A stretch of DNA of 64,000 bases from CAVQBP01 sp963710745 (GCA_963710745.1 CAVQBP010000025.1:1-64000), one strand, 5' to 3'. Shown: positions 42,437 through 52,287, counted from the first letter of the stretch. Made by a program: numbers and translations. The notes: a model not told the origin generated them from the sequence alone.

Positions 42437-42856
42437 ATGAGCTTAAATAACAAAATAAAATTAGAAGAAATTGCTAAAATTGTTTGCAGGGATTTAAGAA
42501 GAAACTCAACTAAAGCTGAAAAAATTTTATGGGTAGCAGTTAGGTACAGAAAATTTTATGGAAAGAAATTCTATAGACAATATCCAATATTTCAAGATAT
42601 AACGGGTAAAGAAACAATTTTCATTACTGATTTTTTTTCTTTTGAAGAAAAACTTATAGTTGAAGTGGATGGAAAATGTCATAAATATAAATTAAAGGAA
42701 GATAAAGAAAGAACAAAAATTCTAAATAATTTAGGTTGAAAAGTGATTAGATTTAACACTGATGAAATTATCAAGGATCTTACTAATGTTCTTGAGAAAA
42801 TTAAAAAACAATTTTTATTGACTGAGGGTATATTATTAACAAATAACTCATCCTAA
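42437..42856 (+). pseudogene. DUF559 (Vsr-like) endonuclease with in-frame TGA
   Basis: 140 codons of a DUF559 protein, a Vsr/PD-(D/E)XK relative. The first part shows the typical A-R-D-L-R-R-N-S-T-K-A-E-K-I-L-W, then F-Y-R-Q-Y-P-I and F-I-T-D-F-F with V-D-G-K-C-H (core nuclease strand). A TGA at 42737-42739 interrupts N-N-L-G-[TGA]-K-V-I-R-F, exactly where relatives have Trp or Phe (TGG to TGA). Reading resumes with K-V-I-R-F-N-T-D-E-I-I. Its last residues N-N-S-S are encoded by the next repeat unit. The gene is flanked by units B and D on both sides. Confidence 0.8.
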
Positions 42857-42890
42857 TCCTTCTCTTAAAAAGAGAAGGACTTATTAGAAA
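42845..42890 (+). repeat. MITE-like half-unit D
   Basis: AACTCATCC followed by CCTTCTCTT / AAGAGAAGG hairpin. It supplies the 3' end of the DUF559 reading frame. It matches one terminal part of units A and C. Confidence 0.75.
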
Positions 42891-43046
42891 ATTAACTTTG
42901 TAATGGATATCTTAACAGAGTATTCAAATTCTTCATAGAATAAAAAATAAATTATATTTCCTGATAAAATAATTGTTGTCAATAAAACAATAAATTGATA
43001 TGACTATCTTTTGTGTTATTTGAACTTCTAAAACCAATTCCAAATT

Positions 43047-44804
43047 TTGAATATAAATAAACCAAAAAATCTTAAATATCCGCTTATTGCATTAGCTGCA
43101 GCTTCTGCTTTATTGATCATAATTTTAGGTGTTATTACATACTTAAATTATAATCATGACAAAGAACTTTTGCGGAACCAATTATTGCAGGAAGGTTTGA
43201 CATTAATACGTTCAACGGAGGCCGGGGCACGGACCGGTATGATGGAAATGATGTGGGGTGAAAATCAAATCCAGACTTTAATAAGTGAAACTGCAAAAGG
43301 TCCTAATATTATCTCAATAAATTTAACAGATAAAAACGGAAGAGTTTTAGCTTCAAGTGATTCCGGCAGTATCGGTCAAATTGAAAATAATTTTGAAAAG
43401 CCAAAAAATAAAAATGAATTCGTTTCAAAAATTATTGAAGATTATAAAGGCAGAGAAGTTTTTCAATTAGTGAAGCAGTTTGAACCTGTGAGTGTTGAAT
43501 ATAATCATGAGATACAGGGAATGATGAACCGGATGATGGGCGGTTATCGAAATAATTCTTCCGTTGAAAAGATGCAATTCATTATATTAGATCTGAACAT
43601 GGAAGGATATAAAAGTGCCCAGGCAGAAGATATAAGACGTGCGATAATTTCTGCGATTATTCTCCTTGTTTTAGGTTCTGCTTCATTTTACTTTTTATTT
43701 ATACTGCAAAGTTATTATGTGACTGATAATGCTCTAAAGAATATGGAAACTTACGCTAAAAATGTCGTTGAAAGTATTCCTAACGGGTTATTCTCTTTAA
43801 ATAAAGAAGGAAGAATTGAAACTGTAAACCGTTATGCTGCAGAATTGCTGAAGCTAAATCATTCTGAATTAATTGGAAAATCTTTAACTGATGTTTTACC
43901 GGCATGCGACTTTAACAAAATCCTGCCATCTGATAAAACAGTTGTTGAACGACAAATGAACTGCAGCTTAAATGATAATTCCATGGTTCCGCTAAGTGTT
44001 ACTTCGAGCAGTTTGTTTAATCAGAATGGAGATAATATTGGCACTGTGATTATTTTTCGTGATATGAGAGAAATACGCTCTCTTGAACAAAAGGTTGAAA
44101 GATCGGAAAGGCTTGCAAGTCTTGGCAGAATGGCTACAGGTATTGCTCATGAAATCAGGAATCCGTTAAGCTCAATAAAAGGATTTGCACAATATTTCAA
44201 AAATAAATTTAAGAGTGATTCCGAGGAATGGAATTATGCTGGGGTTATGGTAAATGAAGTGGATCGTTTAAATCGTGTTATTCAAGACCTATTGAATTTC
44301 GCAAAACCGCAGGAGCCTAATTTCAGTTCACATAACATTACTGATCTAATAGACCATTCGTTAAAATTGATTCAGCCTGAAATAAAAGAGAAAAAAATAG
44401 AAGTAGTAAAAAATTATGATGATAATATACCATTGGTAAATGTCGATTCCGATATGATAACACAGGCATTGCTTAATTTATTTCTTAATGCTGCAGAAGC
44501 CATGAAGCACGGAGGAATATTAAAAATTACTGTATCTTTAGCTGACCAAATTGCAGATGAAAATTCGGAGATCTTAAAAGAAAGTAAAAATATTAAACTG
44601 GAAATAACAGACAATGGAACCGGAATACCGGAGGAAAATTTGTCACATATTTTCGATCCTTTTTTTACTTCAAAAAAAGGAGGAACTGGTTTGGGTCTGG
44701 CTATTGTTTACCGTATAATTGAAAACCACAACGGGAAAATTGAAGCGGTGAGCGAACCAGGAAAAGGGACAGCATTTAAAATTTTATTTCCTGTTGTAGA
44801 TTAG
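43047..44804 (+). CDS. Sensor histidine kinase with Met-rich periplasmic domain
   Basis: A 585-residue membrane kinase of the HydH/ZraS/AtoS type. TM1 is at about 12-32 and TM2 at 199-220, with a periplasmic loop that contains two methionine clusters: M-M-E-M-M-W (65-70) and M-M-N-R-M-M (159-164). A PAS domain covers about 237-345. His368 sits in A-H-E-I-R-N-P-L-S-S-I-K, and the ATP-binding domain carries N-A-A-E-A-M, D-N-G-T-G-I-P and G-T-G-L-G-L. The TTG at 43047 is the only good start, without an obvious ribosome site. Met clusters suggest Cu(I) sensing. Its likely partner is the sigma-54 activator at 45128. Confidence 0.85.
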   Translation: MNINKPKNLKYPLIALAAASALLIIILGVITYLNYNHDKELLRNQLLQEGLTLIRSTEAGARTGMMEMMWGENQIQTLISETAKGPNIISINLTDKNGRVLASSDSGSIGQIENNFEKPKNKNEFVSKIIEDYKGREVFQLVKQFEPVSVEYNHEIQGMMNRMMGGYRNNSSVEKMQFIILDLNMEGYKSAQAEDIRRAIISAIILLVLGSASFYFLFILQSYYVTDNALKNMETYAKNVVESIPNGLFSLNKEGRIETVNRYAAELLKLNHSELIGKSLTDVLPACDFNKILPSDKTVVERQMNCSLNDNSMVPLSVTSSSLFNQNGDNIGTVIIFRDMREIRSLEQKVERSERLASLGRMATGIAHEIRNPLSSIKGFAQYFKNKFKSDSEEWNYAGVMVNEVDRLNRVIQDLLNFAKPQEPNFSSHNITDLIDHSLKLIQPEIKEKKIEVVKNYDDNIPLVNVDSDMITQALLNLFLNAAEAMKHGGILKITVSLADQIADENSEILKESKNIKLEITDNGTGIPEENLSHIFDPFFTSKKGGTGLGLAIVYRIIENHNGKIEAVSEPGKGTAFKILFPVVD

Positions 44805-44839
44805 AGCCTAACTAAAGTTATTTGAAATTTTTTTATAGC

Positions 44840-45104
44840 TTGAACTCATCCTGTAGTCCTTCTCTTAATAAGAGAAGGACTTATTATCAGAAAGACTTTT
44901 ACATCTATCATGTTATCTATTATTACTAAATAATGTTAAGTTCTTTTTGTAATAATATGTAAAGACGAATTATGATTATTATTTCTACTAATAAGCCTTT
45001 CCCTTTTTAAGGGAAAGGTTGGATAGAGTTCAATTTTATGTTACAATAAATAAGATATTTTTTCCCTGCCTGACGGCAGGCAGGTTAAATATTATTGGTT
45101 AAGA
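44840..45104 (-). repeat. Inverted-repeat arm C
   Basis: The inverted counterpart of arm A: a 194-bp unit (44840-45033, bounded by TTGAACTCATCC and GGATAGAGTTCAA) and then a 50-base palindromic block at 45055-45104 that matches 40473-40522 exactly in reverse complement. It sits between the kinase gene and its activator gene. Confidence 0.85.
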
Positions 45105-45127
45105 ATCTAAATTAAAAATGAAGTATA

Positions 45128-46495
45128 ATGGATAACAAAGAGCAGAAAAAAATTTTGATTGTCGATGACGATACCGGGCATAGAACAATGCTTAAGGCAA
45201 CTCTCAGCGGTAAAGATTATAATATATTTGAGGCATCAGACGGCAGTGATGCAATAAAAATGGTTGAAGATCAATTTTTTGATTTGATAATGATGGATCT
45301 GAAAATGGAAAATGTTGACGGCATAACGACTCTTAAACAAATCAAAAAAATCAGTCCTGCAATACCTATTTTAATTATGACGGCATATTCTTCAGTAGAG
45401 ACAGCAGTTGATGCATTAAAATTAGGAGCATTCGATTATTTAATGAAACCGCTCGATATGGATGAAGTTCTTCATACTATTGAAAAGACTTTATTTTACC
45501 GGAGATTGAAGATAGAAAATAAAACTTTGAAAGATAGTGTTAACAGCGAATTTAATTTTTCTTCAATTATCGGCAATAATGAAAAAATAAAAGATGTGTT
45601 TGAAGTTCTTGCACTGGCAGCACCAAGCGATGCTACTATTTTAATTCTGGGGGAAAGCGGAACAGGTAAAGAGCTGATTGCAAATGCAGTACATCAAAAT
45701 AGTCCACGTAAGGATAAACCTTTTATCAAAATAAATTGTGCAGCGTTATCCGAAAACCTGCTTGAAAGCGAATTATTCGGTCATGAAAAAGGAGCATATA
45801 CAGGAGCAGCAACTCAAAGGCTGGGTAGATTTGAACAGGCAAATAATGGTACTCTTTTTCTTGATGAGATCGGTGATATGTCGGCTTCCACACAGTCAAA
45901 AATACTTCGTGTTCTACAGGAAGGAGAGTTTGAAAGGCTGGGCGGAAATAAAAGCATTAAAGTAGATGTTAGAATAATTGCTGCAACTAATAAAGATCTG
46001 GAAGAGGAAGTTAAGGAGGACAGATTCCGGAAGGATTTATATTTCCGTTTGAGCGTAGTCCCGGTTAAAATTCCAGCTTTAAGAGAAAGGAAAGAAGATA
46101 TTTCACTGCTCGCTGAACATTTCTTAAAAAAATATGCAGATAAAAACCAGCGTTTGATAAAAGGATTTACTCCTGCTGCAATATATATGCTGATGAGATA
46201 TTCCTGGCCGGGTAATGTACGTGAATTAGAAAACGTAATTGAAAGAGCTGTAATAATATCGAGAGAAGATATGATTGTTCCGGATTCTTTGCCTGCAGCC
46301 TTAAATGCAAGCAGTAATACAATTCAAGAGGTACCGGGAAGAGAATTGGCTGGGCGCCTTATTAAAGATGTTGAAAGAGAATTGATTATAAAAACCTTAG
46401 AGCAGACTAAGCACAATATTACCCAGGCTGCAAAGCTATTGGGAATAACCAGGCGGGGACTGCAGTATAAGCTGAAGGAATTGGATATTCCTTGA
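45128..46495 (+). CDS. Sigma-54-dependent response regulator (NtrC family)
   Basis: A 455-residue activator. Receiver domain with Asp57 (M-M-D-L-K-M) as phosphoacceptor and D13-D14-D15 acidic pocket. The AAA+ sigma-54 domain shows Walker A G-E-S-G-T-G-K (175-181) and the sigma-54 loop G-A-Y-T-G-A (222-227), and the C-terminal Fis-type HTH has N-I-T-Q-A-A-K-L-L-G-I-T-R-R-G-L. The kinase at 43047 is 323 bp upstream, separated by arm C. Sigma-54-like promoters in the metal gene groups are the likely targets, which is a prediction. Confidence 0.95.
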   Translation: MDNKEQKKILIVDDDTGHRTMLKATLSGKDYNIFEASDGSDAIKMVEDQFFDLIMMDLKMENVDGITTLKQIKKISPAIPILIMTAYSSVETAVDALKLGAFDYLMKPLDMDEVLHTIEKTLFYRRLKIENKTLKDSVNSEFNFSSIIGNNEKIKDVFEVLALAAPSDATILILGESGTGKELIANAVHQNSPRKDKPFIKINCAALSENLLESELFGHEKGAYTGAATQRLGRFEQANNGTLFLDEIGDMSASTQSKILRVLQEGEFERLGGNKSIKVDVRIIAATNKDLEEEVKEDRFRKDLYFRLSVVPVKIPALRERKEDISLLAEHFLKKYADKNQRLIKGFTPAAIYMLMRYSWPGNVRELENVIERAVIISREDMIVPDSLPAALNASSNTIQEVPGRELAGRLIKDVERELIIKTLEQTKHNITQAAKLLGITRRGLQYKLKELDIP

Positions 46496-47085
46496 AAAAA
46501 GTCTCAGCCGGAGGCTGAAAAAGTCAAAAATCAAATAATTCAATTCTGAAATTGTCTAACAAAAAATAATAATTATTTTATAGGTACTTATACCGGTCAA
46601 AAAAATTACCCCCCTTTTAAATTCAAACTAAATTCATTCTTTTTTTACGATTAACAAAAAATTAACATAGAAACCTATTGACAATATCTTTTTATTTTTT
46701 TACGATTGTAATGAACCTATTGGAGAGTAGGTTAGTTAATAATCTCCATTATTAAATGTTCAGGGAGAATTGAAAAATAAAACATTTTTGATTTAACCAA
46801 AGCTAAAGTTCTTAGGGGTAATTATGAAACCTCCACATAATCCTGCAACCTTCTCTTTCTCCATTCCACATTTTATTTATAAACCAGTAAGGTTTATTCC
46901 ATTATCTTTTACATTCTTTGTAAGAAAGTTAAGTAATAATCTAAGATTCTGTTCATTTATTTTTATAAGTTTTTATTAAAATGAAATTAAACAAGTTCAA
47001 TGTACTTAATTCGTAACAATTCGCTTTACTTTTTGAAGATTGATTTTAAATTTTTCAACAAAAATCAATAATTAGGAGAAGGGAT
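46496..47085. other. Intergenic region after the activator gene
   Basis: A weak CAGCC / GGCTG hairpin at 46505-46520 may terminate the regulator transcript. TTGACA-like and GATTGTAATGAAC sequences occur near 46680-46715; the 13-mer also occurs near 30977. No gene is seen. Confidence 0.45.
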
Positions 47086-47526
47086 ATGATTTTTATTAAT
47101 CAAAAACAAATTGTTTACTGTTTTTTATTTATGAATTTATTTATTAGTTGTAGTAAAAACGATAATCCTATTGTTGACAAAAATACAGAACAAGTTAAAT
47201 TAGAAATAATTTCATCTGATAGATTTATAATTAACCGGGATTCTACCGTTTATCAGCACAACTCCAATTGGCATTCATATTTAGATACAAATGCGTATGA
47301 TTCTTTAGCGAACTTATTAAAGGGAAGTGAATTAGAAATTGACGGAATGTGGTGTCCAAACGAAGAAATGCATTGTAAAATTCCATACACCCCTGGAATG
47401 GAAATCATAGTAAAATTAAAAAGAGCTGATACACTCATTTATAATTATGGATTTAAGGAAATGAATGGTGAATTCCCGGTAAATTGTTATAATTATTGGA
47501 GATATTATAAATATATCTATAATTAA
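47086..47526 (+). CDS. Small lipoprotein of unknown family
   Basis: A 146-residue lipoprotein. Lipobox L-F-I-S-C (Cys22) after a hydrophobic segment (C-F-L-F-M-N-L-F-I). The mature part has a loop C-P-N-E-E-M-H-C with two Cys and a His (residues 91-98), which could be a disulfide or a metal site. Tyr-rich C-terminus. No family recognised. An AGGAGAAG ribosome site supports the start. It precedes a T9SS cargo gene by 69 bp, so they may be co-expressed. Confidence 0.65.
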   Translation: MIFINQKQIVYCFLFMNLFISCSKNDNPIVDKNTEQVKLEIISSDRFIINRDSTVYQHNSNWHSYLDTNAYDSLANLLKGSELEIDGMWCPNEEMHCKIPYTPGMEIIVKLKRADTLIYNYGFKEMNGEFPVNCYNYWRYYKYIYN

Positions 47527-47595
47527 AGAAATTTTGAAAACTAAAGGCTTAATTAAATATCGCGCACCTAAAACTTAAAAGAACGAAAGTTAATT

Positions 47596-49074
47596 ATGAA
47601 AGAAATTTTTGTTCACTTATTATTATTTACTATTATAATTAGTTCCAACAATTTCTCCCAAAGTGAAAATGGCTGGTCAAAACCGATTCCTATTAGTGTG
47701 GTTGGTGAACGATCTTTTTATCCGGCAATGGCTGTTGGAAAAGAGGGAAAAATATTCGTTGTATGGGAAAATCATAATCAATCAGATAATGAAGACAAAG
47801 CACAAATTTACCTGGCTGAGTATGATGGGAGCAACTGGCTGGAACCCGAAGTATTGACTGACAAAGGAAACATGAACTGGACACCAGATATCGCAGTCGA
47901 TACTTCAGGCAATCCTCATATTGTTTGGGGAGAATGGCTTTCAAGCGAAATATATTATAAATACTATGACGGACAAAAATGGTCCGAGTCCAAAAATGTT
48001 TCAGAAGATTCCGGAGAGTCTTACTATCCCCGGATCGCAATTGACCTCCACAATAAAGTGCATGTTGTTTGGCATGATAATACTCGGGGAGGTGATCCAT
48101 CAGTATACTATCGCTACAACGATGATTCGCAATGGTCAGAAAAATTCATTGTTTCTGATACCCTCGAATATTCTATTTTTCCAAGAATTGCCATCGATTC
48201 GAAAGATAATATTCACATAACCTGGTTTAGTAGAGAGCCCCCTGATGACAATAGGGATGTATTTTATAGAAAGCTAAATGGTAATAATTGGTCGAAGATT
48301 GATCGGCTGACAGATGATACTTTGTATTCAATTTATCCGGTAATAGTATTAACAAAAACCGATTTACCAATTATTATTTGGCGACAAGATTTAGACTACC
48401 TTGCCCATCCATATGTTGCAAAAATTTACTGGTCAACAAATAATGGAAGTACTTGGTCACAACCGGAAGCCATGGAAAAACTTTCCCAAGCTGACAGGCC
48501 AAGTGTAGGAATAGACAAGTACGAAAACATACATGCTACTTGGCAATTGAGTACCTGGGTAGGTGTGACAATCTATGATTCCATAATGTATAGTTATTTT
48601 AATGGGAGCGTTTGGTCAACTCCTATTAATATCACAGGTTCTACATGTAATAAAAATTCAACTTCTCCGGTTATTAAAACAGATATAAATGGCAATCTTC
48701 ACGTTATCTGGTTGAGTTTTGGGGATGAATGGCCTTATGCTCCAGTAGTTTACTACACTCATCATGGTTCTATTGTGGGAATCCAAGAAAATCAATTTCC
48801 CAAAATCCCTACAAATTTATCAATATTGCAGAACTACCCAAATCCATTTAATTCAAATACTATTATCAAATATTCAATTCCCAATGCTTCTTTTGTTACT
48901 ATTACAGTATTTGATGCGCTTGGAAGAAAAATTAAAATGCTTGTTAATTCTGAACAAAAATCCGGATTTCACTCTATTTCATTTGATGGTTCTGATATTA
49001 GCACCGGCTGTTATTTTTATCAGTTAAGAGCTAATGGAAATATAATAACAAAAAAAATGTTGTTAATTCGTTAA
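47596..49074 (+). CDS. T9SS-sorted protein with BNR-like propeller
   Basis: A 492-residue secreted protein: signal peptide (L-L-L-F-T-I-I-I-S-S), then BNR/sialidase-like repeats (D-T-S-G-N-P-H-I-V-W-G-E, D-L-H-N-K-V-H-V-V-W-H-D and similar units, about 45-400), then a type IX sorting domain (N-Y-P-N-P-F-N-S-N-T ... K-K-M-L-L-I-R). The repeats form a six-bladed propeller and lack the sialidase Arg triad that I can see, so it is probably a binding protein rather than an enzyme. Confidence 0.8.
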   Translation: MKEIFVHLLLFTIIISSNNFSQSENGWSKPIPISVVGERSFYPAMAVGKEGKIFVVWENHNQSDNEDKAQIYLAEYDGSNWLEPEVLTDKGNMNWTPDIAVDTSGNPHIVWGEWLSSEIYYKYYDGQKWSESKNVSEDSGESYYPRIAIDLHNKVHVVWHDNTRGGDPSVYYRYNDDSQWSEKFIVSDTLEYSIFPRIAIDSKDNIHITWFSREPPDDNRDVFYRKLNGNNWSKIDRLTDDTLYSIYPVIVLTKTDLPIIIWRQDLDYLAHPYVAKIYWSTNNGSTWSQPEAMEKLSQADRPSVGIDKYENIHATWQLSTWVGVTIYDSIMYSYFNGSVWSTPINITGSTCNKNSTSPVIKTDINGNLHVIWLSFGDEWPYAPVVYYTHHGSIVGIQENQFPKIPTNLSILQNYPNPFNSNTIIKYSIPNASFVTITVFDALGRKIKMLVNSEQKSGFHSISFDGSDISTGCYFYQLRANGNIITKKMLLIR

Positions 49075-49157
49075 AGGAGGTGATGTAGTGATTATAAAAT
49101 TTTATTTTCAAATTTATATTAATTTTTTCAACAACAATTTATCAACGGAGTTATTTC

Positions 49158-52049
49158 ATGTTAAAAAAAATTTTCTATTTCGTAATCGCGGTGATCCTAT
49201 TTTCATCGCTTAATTTTGCCCAGCAATATTATGCTGTGCTGATAACTGGTGATACGCCGGAAGGCTATGCCAATTCGCCAAAGACTTATAATGGCGGCGG
49301 TATGTATAGCGGCTTCGATGAATTCTGGAATGATACTTATCTTATGTGGAAACTCCTTCACGATAATGGATTTGATGCAGATCATATTTACACACTCTAT
49401 GGTAACGGAAATGATTACCCTTCACCGAATCCAAGATATCAACCGGGGACAGGGCAACAGATTACAAAATTCTCTGCTTACTATTCTGACGTACAAAACA
49501 TATTTACCTGGCTCGCTAATGGGAATACAGAGCATAACATACCAAAGATGACAAGTAATGATGTTCTTTTTATATGGACATTTGATCATGGAACTACAGC
49601 GGGAAATAATGTTTCAGCGTTATGTTTAATGGATGGTGTAATTTGGGATTATGATTTTGCCTCCTATGTTAACCAAATTGCCTGTCAAAAAAGGATAATA
49701 TTAATGCAGCAGTGCTATAGTGGAGGATTTATTGATAATCTACAGAGTTCAAAGACTGTGATACTTACTGCATGCAGTGGAACTGAAGTAGCTTACAGAG
49801 CTGACGATGTAAGTCCTGATGGAAGTGATCAGCTCGAAAACGAAAATTATAATGGAATAAACTACAATCATGGTGAATTTAATTATCATGTAATCAATGC
49901 TTTATTAGGTAAAACTATTATCGGCAACACAATTTCTTCAGATGCAGATAACAACGGCGGCATCTCTGCCCTTGAATCAAAGTCATGGGAATTCAACCGA
50001 GATTCGTATTATTCCAGTGGGATATGCCATCCACAATGGTCAGATCAAGGAAATTTAGGTCCTGCGTCATTTGTTTACAAACTCATGGATTTAGCTTATG
50101 CAAATAAATCCATCTCTAGCCAGTCCACTGCTTACAATGGAGAAAGAAAATTTTACAGAGAATCATCCGGTAAATTACATGAAGTTTTTTCCAGTGGAAT
50201 GGTAGACGGTGGTGAAATATTTTACCGTAATTCAACAAATGGTGGTTCTACCTGGAGCAATACAAAGCGTCTTAGTGATGGTACAATGACAAACCTTGCT
50301 CCTTGCATTACAATGGGTCCCAGTTCAACTGTAATTGTTGTATGGCAAAAGAAAAATGGTTCAAATTATAATATAGTATTTTCACGTAGCACAAGTGGTG
50401 GTACTTCATGGGGTTCAATTTCTACCATTCAATCAAATTTCTCCTGTGCAAGTCCTGGCCCTTTGCCATCTGTTTCAGCTAATATAAGCACAGGTGATGT
50501 TGTCGTAGTATATAGGTCATCTTCAGGACTGAGATATGTTCAATCCACTGGAAACATGGGTTATTGGTCTTCTCCTTCAACAATTTCTGGGACAAATGGT
50601 AATTATAATTCTCCTTCTACAGCATTTTATCCAATTGCGAGTCCTCCAACGGATAAATGTAATTTAGCTTATGCAACTAATACCGGCTATTCTTCAACAA
50701 TGTATTATAATTATTACTCTTTCGAAAGTAGTTCATGGTCTAGTGCTACAAACCTTTCAAGTGTTTTACCCGGTAGCTATTCACAACATCTGAACCCCAG
50801 CGTTGCTGTATCCACAAGTACCTCTCCATTAAAAGTTCATGTAGCCTGGGAATCTTATTCATTCCAACTTCTGCTGCCTGTAATAATTCACAGAATAGGA
50901 TCATTAAGTGGCTTCGGAAGTCAGTACAATGTTATTCAGTACCAATCTGCTAACAATCCATCAATATCGGGACTTTTATCAGATAACGCCTGGATGGTTT
51001 TTCAGAATCAATATCAGTCAGGAGGATTCTCAAAAATAAAATATTATTATAATGGCAGTTCATGGATTTGGGGCAGCCCGAGTTATGTTTCCTCCGGCCT
51101 TTTTCCTCAGCTATCAGTTGGTTCAAACAGCGCGAAGTATCTTTGGACCTCAGGGAGCAATAGCCCTTATACCGTAAGTATTGGATCAGAAACCTTGACT
51201 AAATCTGCTCCATTGGCATTCGAATATTCTCGTGAATTAAATTTTCTTGACTATAGCTTGGGTTCAAGTATTACTCTGGAAGTAAAGCAACCGCAAATAG
51301 TTCATAAAGATGGAACTGTTTCATTATTATCCTTTGTAGATGCACCACCTGATTCAGAATTAATCGATACAAAAGATATTTTAAGATATGGAAATACTCA
51401 GTCTTTTATCCCTCCAGCAGATATTGATTCATTAAAAATTCAGTATGTAGTAAGAACAATCAAATCGGGAAATTTACTGCAAGATGCAAATACTACTCTT
51501 TCATTTGACATTTACGATGCCAATAGTGGAATCGTACTTAACAAAATTGATAGCAGAGCTATTTCTAAAAGTTCTGATACAACCAAGACTGTATACCAAA
51601 TCAACATTCCGGCGGCTAATATTCAAAATTCATTGAAAGGGATTGGTATTGCAATATGTCCATCTGTTGAAGGTCAAATAAAAGGTCCTCAGGGTTTGAT
51701 AGCAAGTCTTGGACATATATACATGCTTAATGCAGAGGGAGCATCGGAATTACCGAAAACAACACTTGCAAGGACGGCTGTACCAGAGGCATATTTCTTA
51801 TCACAGAACTATCCAAATCCATTCAATCCTTCAACTGTAATAAGCTATGATCTTCTGAATGCTGGCTTTGTAACATTGCGGGTTTATGATATAGTCGGGA
51901 AAGAAGTAGCAACTCTTGTAAATGGAAACCAACCTGCAGGTACTTACAATTTTACTTTTGATGCCTCTCAACTTGCAAGCGGCATTTATTTCTATCAAAT
52001 TCGTACAGGTAATTTTATTTCTACTAAGAAGATGATTTTGATCAAGTAA
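49158..52049 (+). CDS. T9SS-sorted caspase-like protease (C13/C25-like)
   Basis: A 963-residue secreted protein. After a signal peptide, residues 24-260 form a clan CD peptidase domain: Y-A-V-L-I-T-G-D, the catalytic His144-Gly145 in F-D-H-G, and catalytic Cys186 in Q-Q-C-Y-S-G-G. The order (His-Gly, then C-Y-S-G) matches legumain/C13 and gingipain-like C25 peptidases. The rest is beta-rich, with BNR-like segments from residue 320, and ends with the sorting domain N-Y-P-N-P-F-N-P-S-T ... K-K-M-I-L-I-K. It may process surface or environmental proteins. Confidence 0.85.
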   Translation: MLKKIFYFVIAVILFSSLNFAQQYYAVLITGDTPEGYANSPKTYNGGGMYSGFDEFWNDTYLMWKLLHDNGFDADHIYTLYGNGNDYPSPNPRYQPGTGQQITKFSAYYSDVQNIFTWLANGNTEHNIPKMTSNDVLFIWTFDHGTTAGNNVSALCLMDGVIWDYDFASYVNQIACQKRIILMQQCYSGGFIDNLQSSKTVILTACSGTEVAYRADDVSPDGSDQLENENYNGINYNHGEFNYHVINALLGKTIIGNTISSDADNNGGISALESKSWEFNRDSYYSSGICHPQWSDQGNLGPASFVYKLMDLAYANKSISSQSTAYNGERKFYRESSGKLHEVFSSGMVDGGEIFYRNSTNGGSTWSNTKRLSDGTMTNLAPCITMGPSSTVIVVWQKKNGSNYNIVFSRSTSGGTSWGSISTIQSNFSCASPGPLPSVSANISTGDVVVVYRSSSGLRYVQSTGNMGYWSSPSTISGTNGNYNSPSTAFYPIASPPTDKCNLAYATNTGYSSTMYYNYYSFESSSWSSATNLSSVLPGSYSQHLNPSVAVSTSTSPLKVHVAWESYSFQLLLPVIIHRIGSLSGFGSQYNVIQYQSANNPSISGLLSDNAWMVFQNQYQSGGFSKIKYYYNGSSWIWGSPSYVSSGLFPQLSVGSNSAKYLWTSGSNSPYTVSIGSETLTKSAPLAFEYSRELNFLDYSLGSSITLEVKQPQIVHKDGTVSLLSFVDAPPDSELIDTKDILRYGNTQSFIPPADIDSLKIQYVVRTIKSGNLLQDANTTLSFDIYDANSGIVLNKIDSRAISKSSDTTKTVYQINIPAANIQNSLKGIGIAICPSVEGQIKGPQGLIASLGHIYMLNAEGASELPKTTLARTAVPEAYFLSQNYPNPFNPSTVISYDLLNAGFVTLRVYDIVGKEVATLVNGNQPAGTYNFTFDASQLASGIYFYQIRTGNFISTKKMILIK

Positions 52050-52061
52050 TATCATTTCAAA

Positions 52062-52096
52062 AAAGGATGAGACCTCTTAAGAAGGTTTCATCCTTT
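52062..52096 (+). terminator. Terminator of the protease gene
   Basis: AAAGGATGAGACCT / AGGTTTCATCCTTT hairpin with T-rich end, 13 bp after the stop. Confidence 0.8.
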
Positions 52097-52140
52097 ATTA
52101 TCCATTCTTTATTTTTTATAAAAAATCTTTCTTTTTAAGG

Positions 52141-52287
52141 TGTGAAAATATTTCCTTTCGAAGATCCCAAATAGCTAAAGAAACTATCGAAACCGGTGAC
52201 GATATTTTAATCAGAAAAGATGGAAAAGAAATTATCGGATTAACCATATTATATGGCAAGTACACGTTAATACAACAGAAAAATTAA
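52141..52287 (+). pseudogene. DUF2283-like small gene remnant
   Basis: A 48-codon stretch without a start codon: F-R-R-S-Q-I-A-K-E-T-I-E-T, then G-D-D-I-L-I-R-K-D-G-K-E-I-I-G-L-T-I-L. The G-K-E-I-I-G-L-T-I-L part resembles the end of DUF2283 proteins. It is a remnant at the border of the metal region. Low certainty. Confidence 0.3.

Noticed and set aside
42737..42739. General recoding of TGA as tryptophan
   Set aside because: Most genes use TGA as a normal stop; only single cases are in frame, and other genes have plain frameshifts.
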